A stretch of DNA of 17,269 nt from Planctomycetota bacterium (lineage in GTDB: Bacteria; Planctomycetota; Planctomycetia; Isosphaerales; Isosphaeraceae), in assembly GCA_021778575.1 (NCBI GenBank), contig JAJYCH010000017.1, positions 1 to 17,269 on the forward strand. Reading direction: 5' to 3'. This document shows, one piece after another, positions 1 to 7,121 of the stretch. Made by a program: the position numbers and the translations under genes. How positions within the stretch are numbered: the stretch's first letter is position 1; each line of letters opens with the position of its first letter. The notes below the pieces were generated by a model. That model was not told the origin of the DNA, searched no databases, and worked only from the letters and a program-made list of their open reading frames with translations.

Positions 1-831
1 GAAAATGGTCAGCAACGGGGCGACGTTGCCGAACGTCGCGACCTGGCTGGCGTCGAGGCTTCGCATCGCCAGGTTCTGAAAGGCTAGACCGGCAATACTC
101 ACCACCACCGCCAGGTACGCCAGCCCCAGCCAGCCGGCCGTCGAGACGCTTGACAGTGGCGGCCAGCTTGGCAAGGTAAAGAGGGCCACCGGGATATCGA
201 GAACCGAGCCGACCAGAAAGGTCGCCGCCAGCGTCGGCAAGGCTCCGTGGCGGTTGATCAGCGGCTTGTTCACGGTCAGGTAAGCCCCCCAGGCCAGGAC
301 CGCGCCCACTTCAAGCAGGTCGCCCCGCAAAACGTCGCGCCCCGCCGGATCTGCCCGCAAGACGTTCTCGAAGGCGATCAAGCCCACGCCCAGAACGCTC
401 AGGGCGACGCCCAGAATTCGCTCGGGGGCCAGCCGTTCCTGCCCCAGAAGCGCGGCCAAAGCCAGGACAACCAGCGGACAGGCCGCGTAGATCAGGCCAA
501 TGTGCGACGCTGGAGCAAGTCTCGCCCCGTTCAGGAAGAATGCCTGGTTGATCGGGACACAAAGAGCCGCCGCCGCGAGCAGTCGCCAGCCGTCTTCCTG
601 GAACATCCGCTTCAACCGCGCCCCTCGGGCCACGATCGGCCAGAGGCAAAGCCCCGCCAGGCCGAACCGGACCAGCGGGATCAAGCCCACCGGAATGCTC
701 CTGACGGCGATCTTCGCCGCCGGAGCGGTGCTCGAACCGATCAGGACCATCAAAGCCAGGAACCCAAAGGCCCGCCAGCCCACCGAACTCCCTGCCCCCG
801 CCCGACTTGAACCAGCGCCATCAACCGACAT
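1..831 (-). CDS. EamA/DMT-family transporter, 3' end cut by window edge
   Basis: This is an inner-membrane carrier of the drug/metabolite transporter superfamily. My own translation of the minus strand from an ATG at 831 gives 277 residues without a stop up to the left edge, so the C-terminus (probably only one or two helices) is missing. The protein is strongly hydrophobic, with about nine helix-like stretches. It shows the internal duplication expected of EamA proteins: the first half ends near 'LIYAACPLVVLALAALLGQE', and the second half begins with 'LGVALSVLGVGLIAFE' and 'VLAWGAYLTVNKPL'. The 'APASHIGLIYAACPL' stretch and the 'SLDASQVATFGNVAPLLT' stretch match the typical ends of the EamA half-repeats. 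A purine-rich GGAAGG lies about 14 bases before the ATG, which is long for a ribosome site, so the start is only probable. Substrate cannot be told from sequence; members export amino acids, purines or drugs. Confidence 0.88.
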   Translation of the reverse strand, partial: MSVDGAGSSRAGAGSSVGWRAFGFLALMVLIGSSTAPAAKIAVRSIPVGLIPLVRFGLAGLCLWPIVARGARLKRMFQEDGWRLLAAAALCVPINQAFFLNGARLAPASHIGLIYAACPLVVLALAALLGQERLAPERILGVALSVLGVGLIAFENVLRADPAGRDVLRGDLLEVGAVLAWGAYLTVNKPLINRHGALPTLAATFLVGSVLDIPVALFTLPSWPPLSSVSTAGWLGLAYLAVVVSIAGLAFQNLAMRSLDASQVATFGNVAPLLTIF

Positions 832-1497
832 GACGAATCCAACCGCCTTCCCAGGCAAACCACCACCAATCCTCGCGAAAGTTCCGACCCCCGAAACCCT
901 CGGCGACGATTCTTCCATCCTAGGACACGGGGCAAGCCGGAGGGTTCGATTTCCGAGCAGAATCCCCCATCCCACAAGGTAATTCTCCGTTAATATTGCC
1001 ACGGCCGTCCGATATTATTGAGGCCCGGCGAAAACTGTCGCAACGCTGACAGGGAAAGGTTTGCCCATCTATTCTCTGTCCCGGATAATCGAGTGTCGGA
1101 AAAGGGTGGCGACTCGATCCCGATTGGCTTCGATTTTCGCCAGGTATTGACCGACCGACCGTATCGCCTCGTGTGATGTCCTGCTCGCCGTGATTGGCGA
1201 CAACCGGCTCTCCATCGCCGGGCCGACCGGAACTCGCCGTCTCGACGACCCGGCCGACTTCGTCCGGACCGATCATACTGAGTCAGGCCGCCTTCAAGAT
1301 GTCGTGAAATGCTCAATCCCGATGGCCGATTCCGGCAGCGCTCGCGAACGTTCCGGGCGGCTGGGTCCGATCGGTTGACTCTTATCCTCCCACGGGACCA
1401 GCACCTTGCACTCGGCTCGGTCGGGGGCTTCAATGAGGGTACATGTCGTGGCGGTTCCAGCCACCGCCAGAACTTTGCCCGGAAAGGAGTCGCTCGG
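832..1497. other. Intergenic space between divergent genes, 666 bases
   Basis: No convincing gene is seen on either strand. Open frames here (for example 920-1276 on the minus strand) have arginine- and glycine-rich translations with no family resemblance. The space holds the start regions of the leftward transporter and the rightward YbjN gene, and a dyad-symmetric element at 991-1017 in its only AT-rich patch. The distance from that element to the YbjN start (about 480 bases) would leave a long leader, or room for an unrecognised small RNA. Confidence 0.5.
991..1017. promoter_or_regulatory. Dyad element with TAATAT arms around ACGGCCGT
   Basis: TAATAT at 991-996 and its reverse complement ATATTA at 1012-1017 flank the perfect palindrome ACGGCCGT at 1001-1008. 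The arms are almost centred on the core (half a base off). Each arm reads as a possible -10 hexamer, TAATAT on the plus strand and TAATAT on the minus strand, which would suit divergent promoters. I could not find a good -35 hexamer at 16-18 bases from either one. It could equally be an operator. Seen directly: the symmetry. Inferred: a regulatory role. Confidence 0.3.
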
Positions 1498-2004
1498 ATG
1501 GCGATTGTCGAGAGCTTCGGACACGCCATGATCCAGACCTTCCTGGATGACAGCGAACTCCACTACCTCCGCGATCCCGATGGCGATTTCGTCGTCGAAT
1601 TTGGTTACGACGAGGAGGTTCTCGGCCACCCCCGGTTCTTCCTGCTCGCCTCGGGCGACGACCACGAGCAGTATTGCCTCCGAGGCGACACCATGAAGCG
1701 CATCCCACGGGCCGAATGGGACCGGCTCCTCCGGCTCTGCAACGAGTGGAACGCCCTTTATAAACTGCCCAAGGTCTACCTCGAGATCGACGACCCCAAC
1801 GCCTCGGCCACCGGTCGGGTCGTCTGCGAGCAGTGGATCGACTTCGAGTCGGGCGTCCATCAGGAGCTCATCAACCAGCTCACCACCACGTTCTTCTCGG
1901 CCTGCTTCGGCTTCTGGCGCTGGCTCGACCGCCAGGACGCCATCCACTCGCTCGGCGACGATACCGAGACCGAACCCTCGTCCGACTCGATCGAAGACGA
2001 CTGA
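1498..2004 (+). CDS. YbjN-domain protein
   Basis: A soluble 168-residue protein of the YbjN family, a fold related to type III secretion chaperones; the family is linked in enterobacteria to stress and motility regulation but has no settled biochemical role. The whole chain fits the domain: 'MIQTFLDDSELHYLRDPDG' (conserved start helix and first strand), 'FVVEFGYDEE', a central 'RIPRAEWDRLLRLCNEWN' helix, then 'KLPKVYLEIDD', and a last 'LINQLTTTFFSACFGFWRWL' helix. The acidic, serine-rich tail after the domain looks disordered. The frame is open upstream to 1309, but the ATG at 1498 is preferred: it has AAAGGAG nine bases upstream, and the 63 residues before it look like random translation. 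No signal peptide or membrane helix is seen, so the protein is cytoplasmic. It is probably a single-gene unit. Confidence 0.85.
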   Translation: MAIVESFGHAMIQTFLDDSELHYLRDPDGDFVVEFGYDEEVLGHPRFFLLASGDDHEQYCLRGDTMKRIPRAEWDRLLRLCNEWNALYKLPKVYLEIDDPNASATGRVVCEQWIDFESGVHQELINQLTTTFFSACFGFWRWLDRQDAIHSLGDDTETEPSSDSIEDD

Positions 2005-2014
2005 CTGTCCAGCC

Positions 2015-2038
2015 CGACGAGAAAGGCCCGTCGCTTTT
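2015..2038 (+). terminator. Weak terminator-like hairpin after YbjN gene
   Basis: CGACG at 2015-2019 pairs with CGTCG at 2029-2033 across a 9-base loop, followed by C and four T. Placement 10 bases after the stop codon is right for a rho-independent terminator, but the stem is only five base pairs. Confidence 0.35.
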
Positions 2039-2119
2039 CCGCCTCGGACCACCTCCAAAATTTGGTCGGCAGCCTGTAGAAACCTTGAGCGGTAGCTCGT
2101 TCTTCACCTAGACGACTTC

Positions 2120-2146
2120 CGGGAACCGTCCTTCAAGGCGTTCCCG
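2120..2146. repeat. 27-base inverted repeat
   Basis: CGGGAAC (2120-2126) pairs perfectly with GTTCCCG (2140-2146), and an inner CCTT-C-AAGG helix can form in the loop. There is no T-tract, so it may be a factor-dependent terminator, an mRNA end stabiliser or an operator for the downstream gene. Confidence 0.4.
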
Positions 2147-2332
2147 ACCGTCTTACGCGACGTGTTCCAGGCTTGAGCCGGGACGGTCGCGGTCCTTTCT
2201 CGACGGTTATCCACGCTCGACGACTGACCGAGAGCCGAAGGATCACCCGGGGCGCCCTCACGCCTCATAGGGATCGACACACTTTTTCCTCAACGAATCG
2301 GCGAGCCATCACGTCACCGAAGGTTGGACAAC

Positions 2333-3343
2333 ATGGGCATGCGACGATTCATGAACCTCGCGGGAGCGCTGATGCTGAGTCTCGGGACAATGGCCGCGAC
2401 GGCGTCCGCGCAAGGTCCGCCGCCTCCTCCGCCCGCAACGCCACCCGGAGCGGCCGTTCCGTTGCCGAACCTGACCAGGGCCGAACTGACCCGCTGGAAT
2501 CTGGGCAAGCAGGCGTTCCTCGCGCCGGCCACGGTCCCCGGCGGACTCGGACCGGTCTTCAACGAATCGTCCTGCGCCACCTGCCACGGCGGCCCGCAAG
2601 ACGCCGGCGGATCGAGCCTCGAACTGACCACCCGGTTCGGCCGGGTCGTCAATAACCAGTTCGACCCGATGGTCGCCTTCGGCGGCCCGACCCTTCAGGC
2701 CAAAGTCAAAGGGATCGGCAAGTTCAACGGCGTGAACTTCACCGGCGAAGTCGTGCCGAAGCTGGCCACGATCGTCGTCCACCGTCGGTCGATCCCGCTG
2801 TTCGGCCTCGGGCTGGTCGATGCCATTCCCAGCAGCGCGATCATGAATCTCGCCGCGCACCAGGCCAGCGTCAGCCCCAACGCGCCAGGCAGCTTGATCC
2901 AGACCTTGACCGACTTCATGACCTTCAACGCCCCACCGACGCCTCCGCCCGCCGGCCCGCCCAACCCGACGATCGCGGCCGGAGCCACGATCTTCACCAG
3001 CATCGGCTGTGCCGACTGCCACACGCCGACCTGGAAGACCGGGCCAAGCCCCTCGACCGCGCTCAACAACGTGACCTTCGCCCCCTACTCCGACTTCCTC
3101 CTGCACGACATGGGAACCCTCGGCGACGGGATGCCCCAAGGCTCGGCCACGCCCACCCAGATGCGAACCGCACCCCTCTGGGGCCTGAAGTTCGAGCCCA
3201 GTTTCCTCCACGACGGCCGGGCCACAACCGTCGCCCAGGCGATCCAGCTCCACGCCGGCCAAGGAGCCGCCGCCAGTCACAATTACTCGACCCTGACCGC
3301 AGCCCAGAAAACCCAGCTTCTGGCGTTCTTGGACTCGCTTTGA
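2333..3343 (+). CDS. Exported di-heme oxidoreductase, DUF1111 (DHOR) family, short form
   Basis: This 336-residue periplasmic c-type cytochrome belongs to the di-heme oxidoreductase group distantly related to MauG and CcpA peroxidases. Residues 1-27 form a signal peptide (basic 'MGMRRF', hydrophobic core, ASAQ end), followed by a proline-rich linker. Two heme c sites are present: CATCH at 81-85 inside 'FNESSCATCHGGP' and CADCH at 226-230 inside 'IGCADCHTP'. Family marks that follow are 'YSDFLLHDMG', 'RTAPLWGLKF', 'FLHDGRATTVAQAI' and a final 'LLAFLDSL'. 'RSIPLFGLGLVDAIP' sits between the hemes. The central part that normally carries a GRFGWK-like segment is absent and replaced by a second proline-rich linker, so the protein is shorter than the usual 400-500 residues. 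The ATG at 2333 has GAAGG nine bases upstream; a TTG at 2324 is the alternative. It reads as a monocistronic unit ending in the 3381 terminator. Substrate unknown. Confidence 0.9.
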   Translation: MGMRRFMNLAGALMLSLGTMAATASAQGPPPPPPATPPGAAVPLPNLTRAELTRWNLGKQAFLAPATVPGGLGPVFNESSCATCHGGPQDAGGSSLELTTRFGRVVNNQFDPMVAFGGPTLQAKVKGIGKFNGVNFTGEVVPKLATIVVHRRSIPLFGLGLVDAIPSSAIMNLAAHQASVSPNAPGSLIQTLTDFMTFNAPPTPPPAGPPNPTIAAGATIFTSIGCADCHTPTWKTGPSPSTALNNVTFAPYSDFLLHDMGTLGDGMPQGSATPTQMRTAPLWGLKFEPSFLHDGRATTVAQAIQLHAGQGAAASHNYSTLTAAQKTQLLAFLDSL

Positions 3344-3710
3344 ATAGACACTAATTATAGGTAATCACAAATACATTCCTCGAAGTCGCCCCGGAAACGG
3401 GACGGCTTCGATGGCTTTTCTTTTTGGCTCGAATCGTGACTCAAAGCCACAGACAACTGTTCAGCTTAAAGAACGAATCCGCTTGACAGATTTTTCCATT
3501 TTCTCCTTGAAGACAACTGTCGTATCTTTTATTTTTACTCAGCAGGTCAAGAATAACACGGCACAGAGATTCGCCTTCTTTGAACTTCGGAGCAACGTTC
3601 GCATCAACTGGAAATCCATGGCTTGACTGCCGATCTTCCTCAGCTTCCGGCGATCCTTCTTCGGTTGGTCTTCGCTCTGATAGTGCGGCCATAACATGTT
3701 CTTTTGACGC
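3344..3710. other. AT-rich intergenic space, 367 bases
   Basis: Apart from the terminator at 3381-3425, nothing firm is seen. Composition falls sharply: I count 20 G/C in the 60 bases 3481-3540, against 43 in 3001-3060. Short open frames exist on both strands (3411-3626 plus, 3441-3716 minus), but neither has a ribosome site or a recognisable motif. A TTGACA lies at 3483-3488 without a good -10 partner. A promoter for the following pair is expected here. Confidence 0.5.
3381..3425 (+). terminator. Strong rho-independent terminator with GAAA loop
   Basis: The two 13-base arms at 3381-3393 and 3398-3410 pair around a GAAA (GNRA) tetraloop, with one G-U wobble and one C-A mismatch. The outer helix is CGAAG/CTTCG and the inner CCCG/CGGG. 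It is followed by ATGGC and then TTTTC TTTTT up to 3425. It lies 38 bases after the di-heme oxidoreductase stop and closes that unit. Confidence 0.85.
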
Positions 3711-4673
3711 TTGCACAAGAAAAATCTCATGTTTACATTCTATCTATCCATAGCTTTCATGACTATTGCCACACCAGCGGACGAGCAAACGCTTCGGGAG
3801 AAAACCCAAGCAAGCATCAAGGCTGTTGAGAGCGTTCGGCTGAAGACAAAATTCACCGTGACAGACTCACGCATCAATAAGTTTGGAAAACCCGACAAGG
3901 TCTTGACAACCAACCGCTTCAATGCATCCAAACATGCCTTTGTGTGGGATTATCATGGTGAGAGTAGCACTGATGGCACCGGCCCATTTTCGATCGTGAC
4001 AGCGGCAAACCGTGATTATTGGTTCGTGGTCGAGAAATTCTCCGGCCAGAACTGGTCCATGAAAAAACTAGACGTGAACTCCCTCCAACCATTCGAAGAC
4101 GCGGTCGATGAAGCTGTCGAGTTGAAAAAACTGATCGTTCCCGATGCGATGATTTTCATACTACCCTGGGAGTCGATCATCGCCGAGCCAACCTTCAAGA
4201 TCACCCGTTGGGAAGAATCGGGTCCTCTCGCGACGATCGAATATACGACGGATTCACCGAAGCGGAATGGCCCTCGGGTCCTCAAGGGAAAGACGGTCAT
4301 CAACTCCGAGAATTTCTTGATCGATCATTATGAGGCCACCCTGGAATATCAGTCGAAAGAAACGGGATATTTTGTTGGTCACACAGCCTATCAAGAACCC
4401 ATTGATAACACCCCAATTCCACAGCTTTCTGAATACAAGCAGACCGAGTCTCCCGGTGGGGAATTTCTGAACTCCGTGACGTTAACGTATGAAAAGGTGA
4501 CGCGCGGTGACCTCGGTTCGAGCGAACCCTGGCTGTCCGCGTGCGGTCTTCCCGAACCGACCCTGCCATCCCGACCCGGCATTCCTCCCTGGCAGATTTT
4601 CCTCGCCATCGGGGTTGTGTTGCTGATCGGCTCGGTTTTTCTCAAGCGGAGGATGGCGAAGGAGGCTTCCTGA
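3711..4673 (+). CDS. LolA-like exported protein with C-terminal membrane anchor (locus A, first gene)
   Basis: A 320-residue protein of unknown role. A TTG start at 3711 gives a signal peptide with a basic front ('MHKKNLMFTFYLSIAFMTIA'); the ATG at 3729 would lose both lysines, and neither start has a clear ribosome site, so the start is uncertain. The bulk is beta-rich with alternating hydrophobic strands ('SVRLKTKFTVTDSR', 'RDYWFVVEKFSGQNW', 'FLIDHYEATLEYQSKETGYF'), resembling the half-barrel of LolA/LolB-type lipoprotein carriers. This is a fold impression, not a firm match. Near residues 294-311 there is one membrane helix followed by a 'KRRMAKEAS' tail, so the domain should face the periplasm. 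The same plan appears in the gene at the right edge of the window. The next gene starts two bases after this stop, so the two form a coupled pair. The first kilobase is AT-richer than its neighbours. Confidence 0.75.
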   Translation: MHKKNLMFTFYLSIAFMTIATPADEQTLREKTQASIKAVESVRLKTKFTVTDSRINKFGKPDKVLTTNRFNASKHAFVWDYHGESSTDGTGPFSIVTAANRDYWFVVEKFSGQNWSMKKLDVNSLQPFEDAVDEAVELKKLIVPDAMIFILPWESIIAEPTFKITRWEESGPLATIEYTTDSPKRNGPRVLKGKTVINSENFLIDHYEATLEYQSKETGYFVGHTAYQEPIDNTPIPQLSEYKQTESPGGEFLNSVTLTYEKVTRGDLGSSEPWLSACGLPEPTLPSRPGIPPWQIFLAIGVVLLIGSVFLKRRMAKEAS

Positions 4674-4675
4674 AA

Positions 4676-5191
4676 ATGCCGAACAACCTGCGCAAAATCA
4701 TACCGTTCGGATTATTCCTGGTCTCGATCGCTCTGATCGCGATTGGTCTGGCGATTCGAACGGTAGACGAGTCGTCGAATTTTCAAGTGTCGATAAGCGT
4801 ACCTGAAACGACGATCCAAGAGGCATACCCCGACTATCAAGTGACCTTCAAGAATAGCGGTTCCCAACCGATCACGATTTACGGGCTGAAGTTCCTTTGC
4901 TTCCCGGATGGATGCGTCGACTTCCATCAATCCGACCAGTTGGATCGCTTGATCCTGAAGCCCGGAGAAACAAGGACAATCGCGGCAACGGTCACGTTCC
5001 GAGCCGACCCCAAAACGCCCGTGATCTATCCGGTCTATTTCGCTGTACCGGGAGGAAAGATGCTCCGCCACGATGTCATCTTTCGGACAACGTCTGAAGA
5101 CCGGGCCACGGAGTCCCGTAACTCCGCCACCCAGCCGCGCTATTGCTCAGTGGCCGGGACCGGGGGCTCGTCTTTGACGGCCAAGGTATAG
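4676..5191 (+). CDS. Membrane-anchored Ig-like protein, DUF1573-related (locus A, second gene)
   Basis: A 171-residue protein. Residues 9-27 are a single N-terminal membrane helix after 'MPNNLRK', so the rest is probably periplasmic. Residues about 36-141 look like an immunoglobulin-type beta sandwich: 'YQVTFKNSGSQPITIYGL', then 'FLCFPDGC' with two cysteines (75 and 80) five apart, then 'LILKPGETRTIAATVTF'. This resembles DUF1573 and related ASH-type domains, in which the N-x-G/S-x-x-P-I-x-I strand is followed by a cysteine-bearing turn, although the usual S-C-G-C turn is not present. The ATG at 4676 is supported by GGAGG at 4661-4665, which lies inside the end of the previous gene. The last 17 codons overlap the 3' end of the gene on the opposite strand, so the C-terminal tail after residue 140 may be poorly constrained. 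Function unknown. Confidence 0.72.
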   Translation: MPNNLRKIIPFGLFLVSIALIAIGLAIRTVDESSNFQVSISVPETTIQEAYPDYQVTFKNSGSQPITIYGLKFLCFPDGCVDFHQSDQLDRLILKPGETRTIAATVTFRADPKTPVIYPVYFAVPGGKMLRHDVIFRTTSEDRATESRNSATQPRYCSVAGTGGSSLTAKV

Positions 5192-6264
5192 CTGAAGGCC
5201 CCCAGGAGATCACCGCGTTCGCCACCGTGGCAGACGACGCACTGCTTGGTGCTTCGAATAGCTCCGAGCATCCGGATGTTGCCACTGTCGCTGACGATCC
5301 AAAGATCTTCACCTCTTTGCAACGACGCCAGCGCGACCGACTCGAACGGGTCGAGCGGCCGGGTCGGAGCGGCTCGGAGTTCGTCCATCCTCGGCAGGTT
5401 CTCGGAAACGTAGACCCGGGGCTCCTCATGCAGGAGCAGGCCGACGAGGTCGAGAGTTTGCAGCTTTAACCACTCGGAGCGGTCCGGAAGCCCAAGAAAC
5501 TGGTGAGGCGTGAACCCGGCAACGTGATTGCGGTCCTTGACGTAACCGAACGACCGGGGCTCCAGGAACTCGATGATGCTGTCGTCGTGCAACTGGTCAT
5601 ATTCACCCATCAAACTCGCGATCGGCTGCCCCCACTCGCCCGGAGATCCGGTCCGAGTGATCCGGGGACCAGGTTGAAGAATGCTCAGGCCAGCAATCTT
5701 CAGGTTCGACTCCGACGGGATCAAGGGAATCATCCGACCAACCCCGAAGCCAAAATTGCGGACGAAGAGGCCGACGGAATCCTCGTGCAACCGCCGGAAC
5801 ACCTCGCCCCGACGATTCCACCTCTCACTGACCTGGTCCTGTCGCTCCAGTCGATCGAGCGACGCCCGTGACAACGAATGCTCACGAGCCGAAGCCTTGA
5901 CGAGCGGCGATCGTCCTTCCATCGACTCGAACGGATAACGAGCCCGAAGCCGAGCAAAACCTTGTTCCGCCCGATAGCCAGAGACCGACGGAATCGCAAA
6001 GGCGACCACCGTGGCCACCAACGAGAGCCCGAGGAACAACCTCGGCCCTCGCCGAGTCGACTTCCAGATCAGCAGGCTTACCGGCAAGAATAGCGCGAGC
6101 CAGCCCACCGGCGGAAAGACTGCCGCCAGAAAGCCCGAACCACCCAGAAACAGGAAGATCAGACAGAGACCCAGCATCATCCTGCCAGGATATTTCAACT
6201 TATGGGCGATCAGGTTGGCAGTCGATAGCAGGACCGAAGTAAAGACGAGCGAGGTAACAAACAT
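5140..6264 (-). CDS. Four-helix membrane protein with one C-terminal heme c motif
   Basis: A 374-residue protein I cannot name. Four hydrophobic helices lie at about 4-20, 29-50, 52-68 and 76-92. A long hydrophilic part follows, containing 'RNFGFGVGRMIPLIP', 'LHEEPRVYVSENLPRMDEL' and, near the end, 'IRSTKQCVVCHGGERGDLLG' with a complete C-x-x-C-H heme c site at 342-346. With an even number of helices and a heme that must be attached outside the cytoplasm, both ends should lie in the periplasm. The C-x-x-C-H plus G-D-x-x-G-A-F arrangement recalls DUF3365/Tll0287-type heme sensors, but no distal ligand domain of that family is evident. The ATG at 6264 has GAGAGG eight bases upstream. It is the last gene of a minus-strand series and overlaps the facing plus-strand gene by 52 bases at their 3' ends. 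Confidence 0.8.
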   Translation of the reverse strand: MFVTSLVFTSVLLSTANLIAHKLKYPGRMMLGLCLIFLFLGGSGFLAAVFPPVGWLALFLPVSLLIWKSTRRGPRLFLGLSLVATVVAFAIPSVSGYRAEQGFARLRARYPFESMEGRSPLVKASAREHSLSRASLDRLERQDQVSERWNRRGEVFRRLHEDSVGLFVRNFGFGVGRMIPLIPSESNLKIAGLSILQPGPRITRTGSPGEWGQPIASLMGEYDQLHDDSIIEFLEPRSFGYVKDRNHVAGFTPHQFLGLPDRSEWLKLQTLDLVGLLLHEEPRVYVSENLPRMDELRAAPTRPLDPFESVALASLQRGEDLWIVSDSGNIRMLGAIRSTKQCVVCHGGERGDLLGAFSYTLAVKDEPPVPATEQ

Positions 6265-6366
6265 GTTAACAACCTCTCGCGATTAGCCAGCAAAATGAAA
6301 CCACGATTCAATCTCGCGATCCTCATCGACCGATGTGAGCCGATCCGCAGGGGGCAAGAGACGACT

Positions 6367-6801
6367 TCAAAGCGACTGCTCCTTGGCTTTCTTCAATTCC
6401 GCTCTGGCCCGAAGGTAAACGTCCAACCTGGTAAAATTCCTGGGAATGACGAGGTATTTCGGGCCGAGGAGGTTCGCTCGCGTATCAGATTCCGTGCCGC
6501 AGGAATGGCAGGCGAAGCCGCCAGGCCACGCGTGACCCGTCAGCCGAAGCCAGTACCTGGGCCAGAAGGGGGCTTCGTGCGAGTAGAAGCTTGGAAATAT
6601 CAAGCGATTCCTCTTCGGCTCATCATTCTCATCATCAGCTTCCTGCTCGTCCGGGATCGTTGTCCAACAATGATAGAGCATCTGATTCTCTGAGTCGGCC
6701 TCGACCCGAACCGCGACGACGAGCAACCAGTAACCGACCCCGGCAATGACGACGGCCAACATCAACTGACGGATCGTGAATCGGAATCGCGGGCCTCGCA
6801 T
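6367..6801 (-). CDS. Small single-helix membrane protein with a C-x-x-C pair
   Basis: A 144-residue protein. Its start, 'MRGPRFRFTIRQLMLAVVIA', is the short basic segment plus helix (about 11-30) seen on many otherwise unrelated planctomycete proteins. After a very acidic stretch near 50-63 comes 'HAWPGGFACHSCGTESD' with cysteines at 98 and 101, which could bind metal or form a disulfide. The chain ends in a basic, helical tail. The ATG at 6801 lies 40 bases inside the previous gene and is preceded by AAGGGG eight bases upstream, so translation is probably coupled to that gene. Function unknown. Confidence 0.7.
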   Translation of the reverse strand: MRGPRFRFTIRQLMLAVVIAGVGYWLLVVAVRVEADSENQMLYHCWTTIPDEQEADDENDEPKRNRLIFPSFYSHEAPFWPRYWLRLTGHAWPGGFACHSCGTESDTRANLLGPKYLVIPRNFTRLDVYLRARAELKKAKEQSL

Positions 6802-7085
6802 TCGATGATCCCCTTCGATGAACGTTTGACCTGGTTCCTCTCGAAAACCTGCCTCAAGAAATCCCAGAGTCCCGCGTACTTGTACGTTCCGTCAATGTAA
6901 TGCTCGATCACATAAAACACAAAATAATAAGCCCTCGCGAATCCCCAGATTGCGAGGGCCAGCAAGAGCGCGACTTTTGCGGTGGGATGCTCGGCGATCA
7001 GGAGCCCCGAGGCCAGCAGGCCGACCACCAGCATCAAGCCGCCTTTGATGTAAAGCAGTCGGGGACTCTTGATGTCGGCCATCAT
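6762..7085 (-). CDS. Small two-helix membrane protein
   Basis: A 107-residue protein without a recognised family name. It opens with 'MMADIKSPRLLYIKGGLMLV', then two helices at about 13-31 and 36-60 ('AKVALLLALAIWGFARAYYF'), followed by 'YVIEHYIDGTYKYAGLWDFL', an aromatic amphipathic stretch, and a charged tail. The tandem ATG codons at 7085 and 7082 have GAGGG close upstream, so either could be used. The gene begins 36 bases after the GlmU-like stop and overlaps the following gene by 40 bases in another frame, so it sits inside a minus-strand operon. Confidence 0.72.
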   Translation of the reverse strand: MMADIKSPRLLYIKGGLMLVVGLLASGLLIAEHPTAKVALLLALAIWGFARAYYFVFYVIEHYIDGTYKYAGLWDFLRQVFERNQVKRSSKGIIECEARDSDSRSVS

Positions 7086-7121
7086 CCGGCCCTCTGGCTG
7101 AGCACTGATTGCTGACCGCTC

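Larger units (their letters stand above)
2005..2332. other. Intergenic space, 328 bases, with hairpins
   Basis: No gene is seen. Just past the YbjN stop lies a weak terminator-like hairpin (2015-2038) and further on a stronger 27-base inverted repeat (2120-2146). The rest must carry the promoter of the following di-heme oxidoreductase. I see no clear -35/-10 pair. GAAGG at 2319-2323 serves as its ribosome site. Confidence 0.5.

Noticed and set aside
1309..1497. A 63-residue N-terminal extension of the YbjN protein
   Set aside because: The composition is random-looking, and the ATG at 1498 has a well-placed AAAGGAG.
1294..2058. A 254-codon open frame on the minus strand opposite the YbjN gene
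   Set aside because: The plus-strand frame has a full YbjN domain and a good ribosome site. The minus-strand translation is a Val/Glu/Gly-rich mirror of it.
3411..3716. Short open frames on both strands in the AT-rich gap (71 and 91 codons)
   Set aside because: No ribosome site, no family and no membrane or signal segment of note; the plus-strand frame begins inside the terminator tail.
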